A stretch of 64,000 nucleotides of DNA from Nitrosomonas marina (GTDB lineage: Bacteria; Pseudomonadota; Gammaproteobacteria; Burkholderiales; Nitrosomonadaceae). The DNA is taken from positions 1 through 64,000 of the forward strand of contig NZ_FOCP01000006.1 of the NCBI RefSeq assembly GCF_900110145.1. Reading direction: 5' to 3'. How positions within the stretch are numbered: the first letter of the stretch is position 1; each line of letters starts with the position of its first letter. The notes beneath the pieces are model-generated. The model did no database searches and was not told the origin of the DNA. It saw nothing but the letters and a program-made list of their open reading frames with translations. A program made the position numbers and the translations under genes. Positions 27,202 through 36,908 of the stretch are shown here, piece after piece.

Positions 27202-28242
27202 CTAAGGCTTAACCCCGGTAACAATACTATGATAACCAAACGCTTTATAAATCTGAATCTCCTGGAAACCAATTTTATCGAGCATTTCTGTCAATTCTTG
27301 CCCAGTATACTGTTTGCCTTCCGTCCATCCCATCATCACCATACTATAGGCGGCAGCAGTAAACGGGCCCGTTTTATCATCATCATAGAGCATCTCATGA
27401 ATCACAATCCTTCCGCCGGGCTCAAGGCTTGTGAAGCTTTTAGCTGTTAAAAAATGGCATTTATCGGGCATCCAGTCATGATACATGTTTGAGAAAAAAT
27501 GAAGATCAGCCGCTGGCCAATGATCCTGCCATATGTTGGCTGCATGTGTTTTAACACGATCCTGCACGCCAAACTGGACAATATATTCTTCCGCCACTTC
27601 GCAGACCTGTGAGAAATCCAGTATCAACGTCTGTTTCAGATTTGGCAGCTTCAATACCGCGCCAATCGAATGTGCTCCGGAGCCCCCACCGATATCGAGC
27701 ATAATGCGGTGTTTGGAAAAATCCAGCAGCGTTGGCCATACCAGCGCTGATGTAATGCTGATACTGTGCATACCCGCTGTAAACCGGCGCAGCAATTCAA
27801 TCTGCTCCTCATGTGTTTTAAAAATATCGCCGCCGCCATACGCCTGCGGCGCATCAGTGAGTACAGCTTTTTCAAGACCTGCAATTGAGGCGATCTGATA
27901 ATTATCTATCATCATGTCCCAGAAAAAACCGAAGTAATTCGGGCTATCCTCAAGCAAATACGTTTCGGTAACCGCTGTCAGACTGTAACGTCCATTCTCA
28001 AGCGTCAAAAAACCCAGCGCGGTTGCTGTTGTCAGCATAGCTTCTGCAGGACGCTGTTTCAGGTTAAGTGCATCACAGATTTCAGGCAACGTACGTGCTT
28101 TTTCAGCAAGAATGGAAAAAATCTTGAGACGATGCGCCAAAAGCAGCGCCGGATAACCATATATTCCAAAAATAACATCCCACAGCGGGCGATCATCCAC
28201 CTGGGGTATTTGAAGATCGGAAATTTTATCTTGTGCCATCAC
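27202..28242 (-). CDS. Class I SAM-dependent O-methyltransferase (Methyltransf_2 type)
   Basis: 346 residues. An N-terminal winged-helix dimerisation domain (about 15-95: LLLAHRLKIFSILAEKARTL, PAEAMLTTATALGFLTLENG) precedes the methyltransferase domain. The SAM motif is LDIGGGSGAHS near residue 182, with an acidic residue closing beta2 (LDFSQVCEVA), and the region around FFSNMYHDW holds the likely catalytic-base His. The layout is that of small-molecule O-methyltransferases such as hydroxyneurosporene or acetylserotonin types. The substrate cannot be deduced. The SRPBCC gene lies upstream on the same strand. Confidence 0.88.
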   Translation of the reverse strand: MMAQDKISDLQIPQVDDRPLWDVIFGIYGYPALLLAHRLKIFSILAEKARTLPEICDALNLKQRPAEAMLTTATALGFLTLENGRYSLTAVTETYLLEDSPNYFGFFWDMMIDNYQIASIAGLEKAVLTDAPQAYGGGDIFKTHEEQIELLRRFTAGMHSISITSALVWPTLLDFSKHRIMLDIGGGSGAHSIGAVLKLPNLKQTLILDFSQVCEVAEEYIVQFGVQDRVKTHAANIWQDHWPAADLHFFSNMYHDWMPDKCHFLTAKSFTSLEPGGRIVIHEMLYDDDKTGPFTAAAYSMVMMGWTEGKQYTGQELTEMLDKIGFQEIQIYKAFGYHSIVTGVKP

Positions 28243-28378
28243 ACTTTTCCTTTTGACTGGTTCATCTGATAATTTAGCGGGTTGCCGCCGATGAATGTAT
28301 TATCTCATTCAAGCGCGATAGCTACTTTTACTTATCGTTTTATCCCGCTGATAGAATTATTTAAAATTAGTTTGTTAG

Positions 28379-28879
28379 TTAGCCAGATTTAAGTTTCTCA
28401 GCCTCAGCCAACCGTTTGATATTCTGAACCGTTCTTCCAACGCCATCCTTAATGGTTGCTCTCACCAGTCCTTCCAATGGACGCATAATCGCCAGCAATT
28501 CAAGCAACTCAAATGTAAACGTCAACTTCGTTGCAGTTTCAACATCGATTGTCTGCAGCTCATACGAACAACGATAAGGATCGGATACACCGATAAACGT
28601 TAACCGTTCTCCTGCAGAAAAATCGGATATTTTAAAGCGCGATTCTGAACGCCGTCCCTGATCGACACGAACCTGGCGCCCGATCGTTCCCAGTTGTACC
28701 GGGCCAGGTGTAATTTGTTCAAGCTCCTTGACCTCGGGGGACCATTTGGGATAATTCTGGAACAGGTCTTCTCCTATGTATCGAAACAGTTTGCTGGACG
28801 AGCACCTGACAACGATAGAAGCGCTGCCTATGACAGGTTCTGTAGAACCCAGATTCAACATGGAGCCTAAATTGAACAT
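28379..28879 (-). CDS. SRPBCC (START-like) family protein
   Basis: 166 residues consistent with the helix-grip ligand-binding fold: a beta1 segment (SASIVVRCSSSKLFRYIGED), then PKWSPEVKELEQ, GTIGRQVRVDQGRRSESRFK, and a long C-terminal helix (GLVRATIKDGVGRTVQNIKR). Members bind hydrophobic ligands or act as cyclases or lipid carriers; the ligand is unknown. It precedes the O-methyltransferase on the same strand with a 136-bp gap. A 26-codon leader ORF with a strong ribosome site ends 11 bp before this start. Confidence 0.75.
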   Translation of the reverse strand: MFNLGSMLNLGSTEPVIGSASIVVRCSSSKLFRYIGEDLFQNYPKWSPEVKELEQITPGPVQLGTIGRQVRVDQGRRSESRFKISDFSAGERLTFIGVSDPYRCSYELQTIDVETATKLTFTFELLELLAIMRPLEGLVRATIKDGVGRTVQNIKRLAEAEKLKSG

Positions 28880-28890
28880 TATATTTATCC

Positions 28891-28971
28891 TTATTCCGGA
28901 ATATTAACCGGCTTTGCAAAGAAGCTGTAATGTATATTTATTCGCTTTGCCGCTGGAAAAGCATACATCAT
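28891..28971 (-). CDS. 26-codon leader ORF upstream of the SRPBCC gene
   Basis: On the minus strand CAGGAGGTGAATGATG gives a near-consensus Shine-Dalgarno site followed by MMYAFPAAKRINIHYSFFAK and PVNIPE, then TAA. The downstream gene, whose own ribosome site is weaker, starts 11 bp later. This arrangement suggests a translated leader peptide that couples to or modulates SRPBCC expression. The alternative is that the strong site belongs to an annotated-start variant lost by frameshift; I saw no evidence for that. Confidence 0.45.
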   Translation of the reverse strand: MMYAFPAAKRINIHYSFFAKPVNIPE

Positions 28972-29225
28972 TCACCTCCTGTTATGTTTGTTCGCCACCA
29001 GCATTGGTGCATAAACCATAGCCGAGTCGTCAACACAGTGCAAGCAAGGCGGCATTCAATCTTCATAAAGTTCCATTATAAACAATCCCAAACCGTGACA
29101 GACAATCATATAAACTGTAATATCAACCGGTTTCAGATTGATTAAGTTAAATTGCTGGCAAACAGCCGCAGGAAAGCAGGTACGCTTCATTCATCACCCC
29201 AATATCGTATACATTGAAACAATCC

Positions 29226-30302
29226 ATGCCAAATGAAAATCTTCAGGACCGGGCCAAAGGTGCCATTTTGGGCGCTTTTATCGGCGATGCATTGGCCCTT
29301 GGTCCACACTGGTACTATAACCTAGATGAGCTTCGTCGTGATTACGGAGACTGGATCGACGGTTATACCGACCCCAGACCTGAACGTTATCATGCCGGAA
29401 TGAAAGCCGGGCAGCTGTCACAAGCCGGTTTTATACTGAATCTGATGATCCGTTCACTTATCAAGTGCAATGGCTACGACAAGACCGATTTCTGCCAGCG
29501 TATGGATGAAACGCTGTTTCCGCTGCTGGACGGAACGCCCGTCTGCGGCCCTGGAAAATATACCAGCCAATCCATTCGAGAAGTCTGGCGGCAGCGCATA
29601 CAACAGAATTTATCCTGGGAACAGACCGGCAGCCACGCGGACACCACTGAAGCCATAGAGCGCACGCTTGCCATTGCCGTGCGCTATGCACTGCAGCCGG
29701 GGCTGCTCGCTTCGGCCATCACCGAGAACACCCTGCTCACCCAATCCGATGAAACCGTCGTATCAATGACTGTCGCATACGGCGCCGTGCTGAGTTTACT
29801 GGTCCAGGGGCATACGCTGGATACAGAGCTTTCGAACAAGCTGCTGAAACTGGTCAAAAACGGCAAGCTGCCCTTTCATGTTGTGACGCGCGATAATCTG
29901 CAGAATCCACGACCCGGCGACCCCGACCCGCCCCGCGCAGGGCGCTTTGCCTCACCCGATGCTCTGCTCACCCCATCCTATATGGCAGCTGCGGCAGCGG
30001 ACCCTGATATTCATATTGAACCGGCATGGAAGGTATCGATGGTTTACGGCATGCCCTGCGCTATTTATCATCAACTGCCAGCAGCCTACTACCTTGCTGC
30101 CCGCTTCAATAACAACTTCGAATCGGCCGTATTGCATGCCGTCAACGGAGGTGGACAAAACCAGGCGCGTGCGATTCTGACTGGCGCACTGGCTGGTGCC
30201 CAGACTGGTCTGTCAAATATTCCCTGGCGTTTCATTCATGAACTGGAACAATCAACTATACTGGTGAAACTGGCTACCGATCTGGCCGTTGCAATCGAGT
30301 AA
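29226..30302 (+). CDS. ADP-ribosylglycohydrolase-fold protein, metal motifs substituted
   Basis: 358 residues from ATG 29226; a TTG four codons earlier is less likely. The fold is recognised by DRAKGAILGAFIGDALALGP at the N-terminus and ARAILTGALAGAQTGLSNIP at the C-terminus. The two Mg2+ motifs of true hydrolases are changed. The Thr-Asp-Asp-Thr element is replaced by QLSQ (63-66). The Gly-Gly-Asp-x-Asp-Thr element is replaced by GGGQNQ (308-313). Related sequences with a GGGQN motif exist in other bacteria, so this is probably a subfamily rather than decay. Either it uses another chemistry or it is a J-crystallin-like binding protein. Confidence 0.8.
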   Translation: MPNENLQDRAKGAILGAFIGDALALGPHWYYNLDELRRDYGDWIDGYTDPRPERYHAGMKAGQLSQAGFILNLMIRSLIKCNGYDKTDFCQRMDETLFPLLDGTPVCGPGKYTSQSIREVWRQRIQQNLSWEQTGSHADTTEAIERTLAIAVRYALQPGLLASAITENTLLTQSDETVVSMTVAYGAVLSLLVQGHTLDTELSNKLLKLVKNGKLPFHVVTRDNLQNPRPGDPDPPRAGRFASPDALLTPSYMAAAAADPDIHIEPAWKVSMVYGMPCAIYHQLPAAYYLAARFNNNFESAVLHAVNGGGQNQARAILTGALAGAQTGLSNIPWRFIHELEQSTILVKLATDLAVAIE

Positions 30303-30455
30303 TTGTATATTCCATATGCCGTTTAAAATTTGCCGACCGAACATCGTTATTTTGTCTGATACAATGACTTTCAGCTGCTTTCAAGCAGATAACCGAAATA
30401 AAGGTCAATGCATCTGTAGCTGCTGTGCACTGGACCACCGATCGATACAATAGAT

Positions 30456-31127
30456 ATGAAGGAAGTTACAGAAATAAAACAATACCACCGTATCAGCGAA
30501 ACGATCATCAACATCGCCCGGCGTCTGCATCAAAAAAACATGCTTGCAGCCGCCGACGGCAATATATCCTGCCGCGTAAACGAGAATGAAATACTCATCA
30601 CACCTTCCGGCATCTCGAAAGCGTTTATGACGCCTGAAGAAATGGCGTTAATCAGTCTGGATAATCAGACCATACAGGGAGAACCATCTTCAGAAAAGAT
30701 AATGCACCTGACGGTATACAGGCAAAACCCGCTGGCAAAAGCAGTGGTTCACGCACACCCGCCCACCGCAATTGCCTGGTCTGTTGCCCGACCCGATTTG
30801 AAATACTTACCATCACACGCTGTCAGCGAGACCATTCTGGCCTGTGGCGACATTCCCTTTGTTCCGTACGCGCGCCCCGGAACTCAGGCTATGGGCGATA
30901 ATTTAAAACAATTTCTGCCCCATTGCAGAGCACTGATTTTATCACGACGCGGTGCGCTGAGCTGGGGTGAAACACTTGAGGAAGCATGGATGGGAATGGA
31001 ACGTATCGAGCACTCCTCGGAAATATTATGGAAAGCGCATGCACTCGGTGGACTCACCTTTCTGCCTGACGAAGAGATCGCAGAACTCAGAGCCTTGCGG
31101 CAGCGTATTGGCAATCGATTACTGTAA
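30456..31127 (+). CDS. Class II aldolase/adducin-family protein next to mtnA
   Basis: 223 residues. N-terminal substrate loop ADGNISCRV, ILITPSGISK, the catalytic Glu in EPSSEK, and the zinc pair in VVHAHPP. The third zinc ligand, normally the His of a R/N-H-G element, is Arg165 here (SRRGALSWGETLEEAWMG). The family covers MtnB dehydratase, fuculose-type aldolases and the Ald2 aldolase of the DHAP shunt. Linkage to mtnA 120 bp downstream points to processing of methylthioribulose- or deoxyribulose-1-phosphate. MtnB versus aldolase cannot be settled from sequence alone. Confidence 0.78.
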   Translation: MKEVTEIKQYHRISETIINIARRLHQKNMLAAADGNISCRVNENEILITPSGISKAFMTPEEMALISLDNQTIQGEPSSEKIMHLTVYRQNPLAKAVVHAHPPTAIAWSVARPDLKYLPSHAVSETILACGDIPFVPYARPGTQAMGDNLKQFLPHCRALILSRRGALSWGETLEEAWMGMERIEHSSEILWKAHALGGLTFLPDEEIAELRALRQRIGNRLL

Positions 31128-31248
31128 CAATATTATTTGGTGAAGCAGCCTGAACAGCAATGAAAGCAAACGAAAAAATCACCATACCACACAATACAAA
31201 AATTTGCTTTTGCGGTCTTTTAATACTATAGCCAGGAGAACTTTAGGC

Positions 31249-32310
31249 ATGACTCAACTGGAATCGCTGGCACTTCGTTTTACGCGCACACCGCATCAAA
31301 CAGAACTCTGGATTCTGGACCAGACCCTGTTGCCCCTGAAAGAAGAATGGGTTCAGCTCACTACTGTCGGAGAGACCATTGAAGCCATTAAAACGCTTAA
31401 AGTCAGAGGCGCGCCTTTTATCGGCGTAGTGGCAGCGCTGGGTCTGGGGCAATCGGCAATTAAAGGGACACGCCTGGAACAACTCGAAGACGAGGCGCAA
31501 GCACTGTATGCAGCCCGCCCGACGGCAGTCAACCTGATGATATGCATGAACCGGATGATTGCCGGCATTCGATCAAATAAATCGCCCGAGGCGTTGCTGA
31601 GTATTGCAGTAGATTTGTTTACCGAGGATCTCTCGCTTTGCGAAGCTATCGCTCAAAATGGCGCCGAATTGATAGAAAGCGGCGATCATATTCTCACGCA
31701 CTGCAATACCGGCGGTCTGGCAACGGCAGGTATTGGCACCGCACTCGGAGTTATCAGAAAATGCCATCAGCAGGGGAAGAAAGTTCACGTGTATGTCGAC
31801 GAAACACGGCCATTGCTGCAGGGTGCACGATTAACGACTTGGGAATTGAAGAAACTGGATATCCCCTACACTTTGATCACCGACAATATGGCCGGGCACC
31901 TGATGCAGCAGAACAAGGTTCAGAAAATTATAGTCGGTTGCGATCGAATAGCCGCAAACGGCGATTTCGCGAATAAAATAGGCACCTATTCACTGGCGGT
32001 TCTCGCGCAATATCATACTGTTCCTTTTTATGTTGCCGGCCCTTACACAACTATGGACTGGCATTGCGCAAACGGCGGCCACATACCGATCGAGCAACGC
32101 AAAGCAAGCGAGGTATCCGGAGTTGCTGGCGTTTTTGGCCACATTTGCTGGGCCACTGAGGATACACGAATTTACAATCCGGCGTTTGACGTAACACCCG
32201 CAGAACTGGTTTCCGGCTGGATACTCGACTGTGGCGTCTTTACCAGAACGGATTTTCAACAGCGAAAAGTCAGACAATGCATGCCACTATTAGCGGAACA
32301 GGTTTCATAA
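31249..32310 (+). CDS. mtnA: S-methyl-5-thioribose-1-phosphate isomerase
   Basis: 353 residues from ATG 31249, which follows CCAGGAGA; the frame is open 15 codons further up without support. MtnA converts the aldose MTR-1-P to the ketose MTRu-1-P. Family motifs: IKTLKVRGAPFIGVVAALGL, ILTHCNTGGLATAG with the catalytic Cys, VYVDETRPLLQGARLT, GCDRIAANGDFANKIGTYSL with the catalytic Asp, and a C-terminal NPAFDVTPAELVSG. It forms a likely operon with the class II aldolase upstream. Confidence 0.93.
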   Translation: MTQLESLALRFTRTPHQTELWILDQTLLPLKEEWVQLTTVGETIEAIKTLKVRGAPFIGVVAALGLGQSAIKGTRLEQLEDEAQALYAARPTAVNLMICMNRMIAGIRSNKSPEALLSIAVDLFTEDLSLCEAIAQNGAELIESGDHILTHCNTGGLATAGIGTALGVIRKCHQQGKKVHVYVDETRPLLQGARLTTWELKKLDIPYTLITDNMAGHLMQQNKVQKIIVGCDRIAANGDFANKIGTYSLAVLAQYHTVPFYVAGPYTTMDWHCANGGHIPIEQRKASEVSGVAGVFGHICWATEDTRIYNPAFDVTPAELVSGWILDCGVFTRTDFQQRKVRQCMPLLAEQVS

Positions 32311-32509
32311 ACCAGTAGTTTTTATTTCCAGTGCATTACATAGCCATCAGTTAGAAGGAGATTGAACAATTCTGAGACAGTCTTACAGCTTTAAAAACGT
32401 AAAAGCAGAAAGACCTTCGTAGTGCGCACTTTATTTTTTCTTAAACCATCAGAATACATGCTAAACAGCCTTATATGATGAGCCTATGTAATGTTTCCGG
32501 AGGCGCAAA

Positions 32510-35446
32510 ATGAAAAACTTACCGCCAGAAAAAATTTCCGCGTTTCTAACTCAATCTGAACCGGATTCAGCGGGAATTGTAACAGTTCCCTCAATGGATC
32601 TGATTTCTGGCATGGAAACAATTCTGGACCAGAACAGCACCTATATTTTCATAAAAGATATCGCGGGACGCTATATCTTTGTAAACCAGGCTGTTAAGGA
32701 GCTTTTCAACAAACCGCTTGAGGAAATTATTGGCTATGATGACAGCCATTTTTTCGATTTGGGGCTGTCAAACGAATTGATGCTCAACGATCGCCATGTC
32801 ATCGAGCAGGGCGAAACAATAGAGAGGGAAGAAAAAAGTATCGTCAAATCTACCGGTGAGGAAATAATTTACTGGACAGTCAAAAAGCCCGTTCGCAATG
32901 ATCAGAACGAGATTATCGGCATGTGTGGCATCTCCACCGACATCACTGAACGCAAACGGACAGAAACCGCACTTTGCACACTTAACAAAAGACTGGAATT
33001 TCTTCTCTCCTCATCACCTGCTGTCATCTACACCTGCAAGGCTGAGCCGCCATATGCTGCCACATTTGTCAGCAACAATCTGACCCAAATGCTGGGTTAT
33101 ACAGCGGAAAAATTTCTCAGTGAGCCAGATTTCTGGGCTGAGCACATCCATCCGCAGGACCGGTATCGCGTGTTGGCCAGTTTATGTGATTTCTCCACGC
33201 ATAACAAACATATCCTTGAATACCGATTCAAGCATTGTGAAGGCCACTGGTTATGGATGAGAGATGTGATCTATGCAGTGACAAACCCCGAAGGCAATCA
33301 TACCGAATTAATTGGTTACTTTATTGAAATTACAGATCGCAAAGAGAAAGAACAGGCACTGATAGAATCCCGCAATTTACTCAAAACTGTAATCGATACT
33401 GCACCGGTACGTATTTTCTGGAAAGATCTGGAGTCCCGGTTTCTGGGTTGCAATCGCGCCTTTGCACAAGATGCCGGAGAAAATTGCCCTGAAAAAATAA
33501 TCGGTAAAAAAGATTCCCAGTTAATTTGGAAAGAACAGGCAACACGCTACTGTAACGATGATCAGCAGGTGATCAGAACAGGTATTCCCAAGCTTGACTA
33601 TGAAGAACCGCAAACGACTCCCAATGGCGATACAATCTGTCTGCGGACATCAAAAGTGCCATTGCGTAACGCCGATGATGAAATAATCGGTGTACTCGGC
33701 GTTTACCAGGACATCACCAAGCAAAAAGAAAATGAAGACTGCATGGCGATGGCGGCTACGATTTATAAATTGAGCAATGAAGCCATCATGGTAACGGATG
33801 AAAATAATCTTATTATGGCAATCAATCCGGCATTCACACGCATTACCGGTTATGAGCTTGCAGATGTAATAGGGAAAAATCCCAGAATCTTTCAATCCGG
33901 GCGTCACAATAATTCCTTTTACAAAAAAATGTGGCAGAAGCTGCAAACAGAGGGTCACTGGCAGGGTGAAATATGGGACTGCCACAAGAACGGTCACGTA
34001 CATGCGAAATGGCTGAACATAAGCGTCATCCTCAACACTGATAACAGCGTGTATTGTTATGTCGGTCAGTTTTCAGATATTACTGAAAAGAAAAAACAGG
34101 ACGAACTGCTATTTAAACAGGCAAATTATGACCTGCTTACCGGTCTGCCCAATCGTAATTTTTTTAAAGACCGCCTAACCAGGGAAATCAAAAAATCGCA
34201 ACGAAATGACCAACAGATGTCATTGCTGTTTCTTGATTTGGACCGTTTTAAGGATATCAATGACACGCTGGGTCATGACAAAGGTGACAAGCTACTCAGG
34301 GAAGTCGCCCTGCGTCTTACATCGTGCGTACGGAAAACCGATACCATAGCACGACTGGGAGGGGATGAATTCGCCATTATTCTGCCGGAAATTGATGACA
34401 AAGCACGTATCGAGGCAATCGCCAGAAATATCATTCACAAACTGAGTATTCCATTCAAGCTTGATAAAAAACAAGTTAATTATTATATTTCAACCAGTAT
34501 CGGCATTGCCGTCTATCCGGGTGATGGAATTGATATGAAGACTTTGATGAAGCACGCAGATCAGGCGATGTACGCAGCAAAACTGGCCGGACGCAACCGT
34601 TTCAATTACTTTACCCGTTCAATGCAGCAGGCAGCATATGAAAAAATGGTGCTGACTCATGATCTGCGGCAGGCGTTATCACGCAACGAATTACAAGTCT
34701 ACTACCAGCCTATTCTGGACCTCAGACATGGCCTGATCTGTAAAGCTGAAGCACTGCTGCGCTGGAAACATCCTGAACGCGGCATGATCAGCCCTCATAC
34801 CTTCATTCCCCTGGCTGAAGAAAGCGGGTTAATTCAACAAATCGGTGAAATGGTGTTTACTACAACGGTTGCCAACATCAAACAATGGCAAAACCAGTTC
34901 GGTTATCTCCTGCAAGTCAGCATCAATATGTCTGTCACACAACTCAGTTCATTAAAAAAGAATCAGTTGACGGATTATCTGATTCAACAGGAAATGCCAG
35001 GCAACTGCATAAACGTGGAAATTACCGAAAGCCTGCTGCTGAAAAACACACCTGTCGTTAAAAAACGATTACTGGAATTTCTGAATGATGGAATAGAAGT
35101 ATCCATTGATGATTTTGGCACCGGTTTTTCTTCGCTTTCCTATCTTAAAAAATTTGATATCGATTACCTTAAAATAGATAAGTCCTTTATTCAGCAACTA
35201 GCTGACAATACCACCGATAGCGCGCTGGTCAACGCCATTGTTGTCATGGCGCACAAACTGGATATAAAGACAATTGCTGAAGGCGTGGAAACCGAATTAC
35301 AACGGGACCTGCTGGTAGATATCGGCTGCGATTTCGAACAGGGTTTCCGTTACTCGCCTGCCGTTACCGTTGAGGAATTTACCCTATTACTTCAAAAGCA
35401 ACAGAACCAGGCAGAGAAAATACAGGATTTATTTGACCGGCACTGA
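32510..35446 (+). CDS. Multi-PAS GGDEF-EAL cyclic-di-GMP enzyme
   Basis: 978 residues with no membrane helix. About four PAS/PAC units (roughly 30-150, 155-285, 295-410, 415-540) are followed by a diguanylate cyclase and a phosphodiesterase. The cyclase signature GGDEF is at 617-621, with an RKTD I-site five residues before it, so product inhibition is likely. EAL is at 747-749 (EALLRW). Later EAL motifs are present: NVEITES, DDFGTGFSSLSYL, KIDKSF and EGVE. Both activities look intact, so the net effect on c-di-GMP cannot be told. GGAGG precedes the ATG. Confidence 0.95.
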   Translation: MKNLPPEKISAFLTQSEPDSAGIVTVPSMDLISGMETILDQNSTYIFIKDIAGRYIFVNQAVKELFNKPLEEIIGYDDSHFFDLGLSNELMLNDRHVIEQGETIEREEKSIVKSTGEEIIYWTVKKPVRNDQNEIIGMCGISTDITERKRTETALCTLNKRLEFLLSSSPAVIYTCKAEPPYAATFVSNNLTQMLGYTAEKFLSEPDFWAEHIHPQDRYRVLASLCDFSTHNKHILEYRFKHCEGHWLWMRDVIYAVTNPEGNHTELIGYFIEITDRKEKEQALIESRNLLKTVIDTAPVRIFWKDLESRFLGCNRAFAQDAGENCPEKIIGKKDSQLIWKEQATRYCNDDQQVIRTGIPKLDYEEPQTTPNGDTICLRTSKVPLRNADDEIIGVLGVYQDITKQKENEDCMAMAATIYKLSNEAIMVTDENNLIMAINPAFTRITGYELADVIGKNPRIFQSGRHNNSFYKKMWQKLQTEGHWQGEIWDCHKNGHVHAKWLNISVILNTDNSVYCYVGQFSDITEKKKQDELLFKQANYDLLTGLPNRNFFKDRLTREIKKSQRNDQQMSLLFLDLDRFKDINDTLGHDKGDKLLREVALRLTSCVRKTDTIARLGGDEFAIILPEIDDKARIEAIARNIIHKLSIPFKLDKKQVNYYISTSIGIAVYPGDGIDMKTLMKHADQAMYAAKLAGRNRFNYFTRSMQQAAYEKMVLTHDLRQALSRNELQVYYQPILDLRHGLICKAEALLRWKHPERGMISPHTFIPLAEESGLIQQIGEMVFTTTVANIKQWQNQFGYLLQVSINMSVTQLSSLKKNQLTDYLIQQEMPGNCINVEITESLLLKNTPVVKKRLLEFLNDGIEVSIDDFGTGFSSLSYLKKFDIDYLKIDKSFIQQLADNTTDSALVNAIVVMAHKLDIKTIAEGVETELQRDLLVDIGCDFEQGFRYSPAVTVEEFTLLLQKQQNQAEKIQDLFDRH

Positions 35447-35519
35447 AACAGATGAAAAATAACTGAAGAACATGCTTTGCATTGTATTTGTTCAGTTCTC
35501 AATGTATGTCTGCATAGCA

Positions 35520-36728
35520 TCAACCATGTTGCGGTGACTGCAGTCCAAGCGATATGACGGCAGCAACAAAGCAGGCAACTCCCGCCGGAACGAAAGCCCA
35601 CAGGTAGCTGCCCGTCATGTCGAAAACACTGCCAGCAAGTATGGGTCCGGCGATGCCGGCAACACCATACGCCGTGAACATGAGCCCGTAGTTAATGCCA
35701 ACATGTCTGGTTCCAAAAAAATCCGCGGTAGTCGCGGGAAACAGCGCGAGATTTCCGCCAAAATTGAACCCTACCCAAGCGGCAGCAATAGACAGTGTCA
35801 TTTCGGTTGATCCCATTTTTATCAGGGCGAGCATCATGACACCTTGCAGCAGAAACATAAACATCATCGCATTTTTCCTGCCTATCCTGTCTGATGTCGC
35901 GCCCCAGACGATGCGCCCGGCTCCATTAAACAAGGCCAGAACACCGACAGCATGCGCGGCCGCCGTAGCGCTCAACCCGCTGTGGATCCCAAAAGGTTTC
36001 AATATCCCGATCACCAGCAACCCGGCGGCCGCACCAAATACAAACATCAGCCAGAGCATCCAGAACTGCCTGTGTCTGACCATGTCCCGCCACTCAAAAT
36101 CCATCGCCACTGCAGTTGTTGAATTCGACACGGGCGGCTGCCAGCCGGCAGGTATCCAGCCAGCAGGCGGATTGCGGAGCAGTTGCGCACCTGTTACAAC
36201 CGCCACCATGAATATCACACCCAGATACATAAACGCCGACGACAGACCATAGGCGTCGATAAAACCAGATGCAACTTTTGCAAACAGCCACGCGCCGGCA
36301 CCAAAACCTGCCACAGCAAAACCGGTTACCATACCACGTTTGTCAGGAAACCACTTGACACAAGCGGCAATAGGACATACGTAAGCAAAACCAATACCAG
36401 CACCGCCGATGATACCCACTGATAAGGCAAGCAGCAGAAAATTGTCGCCACTGAACGCAGCCAGCAGATATCCAGCCCCAAGTACGATACCACCCAGCGT
36501 TGCTACGGTGCGCGGACCTTTTTTATCCTGCAATTTGCCTGCAAAAATCATTACCAGCGCAAATGCAGCCAGGGCCAGAGAAAAAATCGCCTGAGTCTGT
36601 GTGGTCGTAAAAGAAAAAGCGTCTTTGAGTGGATTCACAAATACACTCCAGCTGTAAATAGCACCCAGACAAATTTGAATGATCATCGCGCCTGCCACTA
36701 CCAGCCAGCGGTTTTCGTGGATTGCCAT
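35520..36728 (-). CDS. MFS transporter, OFA (oxalate/formate antiporter-like) family
   Basis: 402 residues with twelve predicted membrane helices. OFA-type N-terminus (RWLVVAGAMIIQICLGAIYS WSVF) and the loop GKLQDKKGPR, then a central loop and a second half starting near residue 220. In this family substrates are small carboxylates; the actual substrate is not evident. It is convergent with the GGDEF-EAL gene. No ligand-metabolising gene (formyl-CoA transferase or oxalyl-CoA decarboxylase) is adjacent. Confidence 0.9.
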   Translation of the reverse strand: MAIHENRWLVVAGAMIIQICLGAIYSWSVFVNPLKDAFSFTTTQTQAIFSLALAAFALVMIFAGKLQDKKGPRTVATLGGIVLGAGYLLAAFSGDNFLLLALSVGIIGGAGIGFAYVCPIAACVKWFPDKRGMVTGFAVAGFGAGAWLFAKVASGFIDAYGLSSAFMYLGVIFMVAVVTGAQLLRNPPAGWIPAGWQPPVSNSTTAVAMDFEWRDMVRHRQFWMLWLMFVFGAAAGLLVIGILKPFGIHSGLSATAAAHAVGVLALFNGAGRIVWGATSDRIGRKNAMMFMFLLQGVMMLALIKMGSTEMTLSIAAAWVGFNFGGNLALFPATTADFFGTRHVGINYGLMFTAYGVAGIAGPILAGSVFDMTGSYLWAFVPAGVACFVAAVISLGLQSPQHG

Positions 36729-36908
36729 TTTAAGAACGGGTGTAGGTATTTGAGGTAATTGTCACTGTACAAAATTTAATTGAACGGATAGAACAATCCT
36801 GCACGACAAGTTTGAGCGAACTATACGTCAAGCCCGACAACCAGTCAAACGCGTTACCGAACGAACCCGATAATTATTGATCCCGTCTAGCAACATTGAC
36901 AAACGGCG

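Noticed and set aside
32311..32509. c-di-GMP riboswitch before the GGDEF-EAL gene
   Set aside because: No GEMM-type conserved core could be found.
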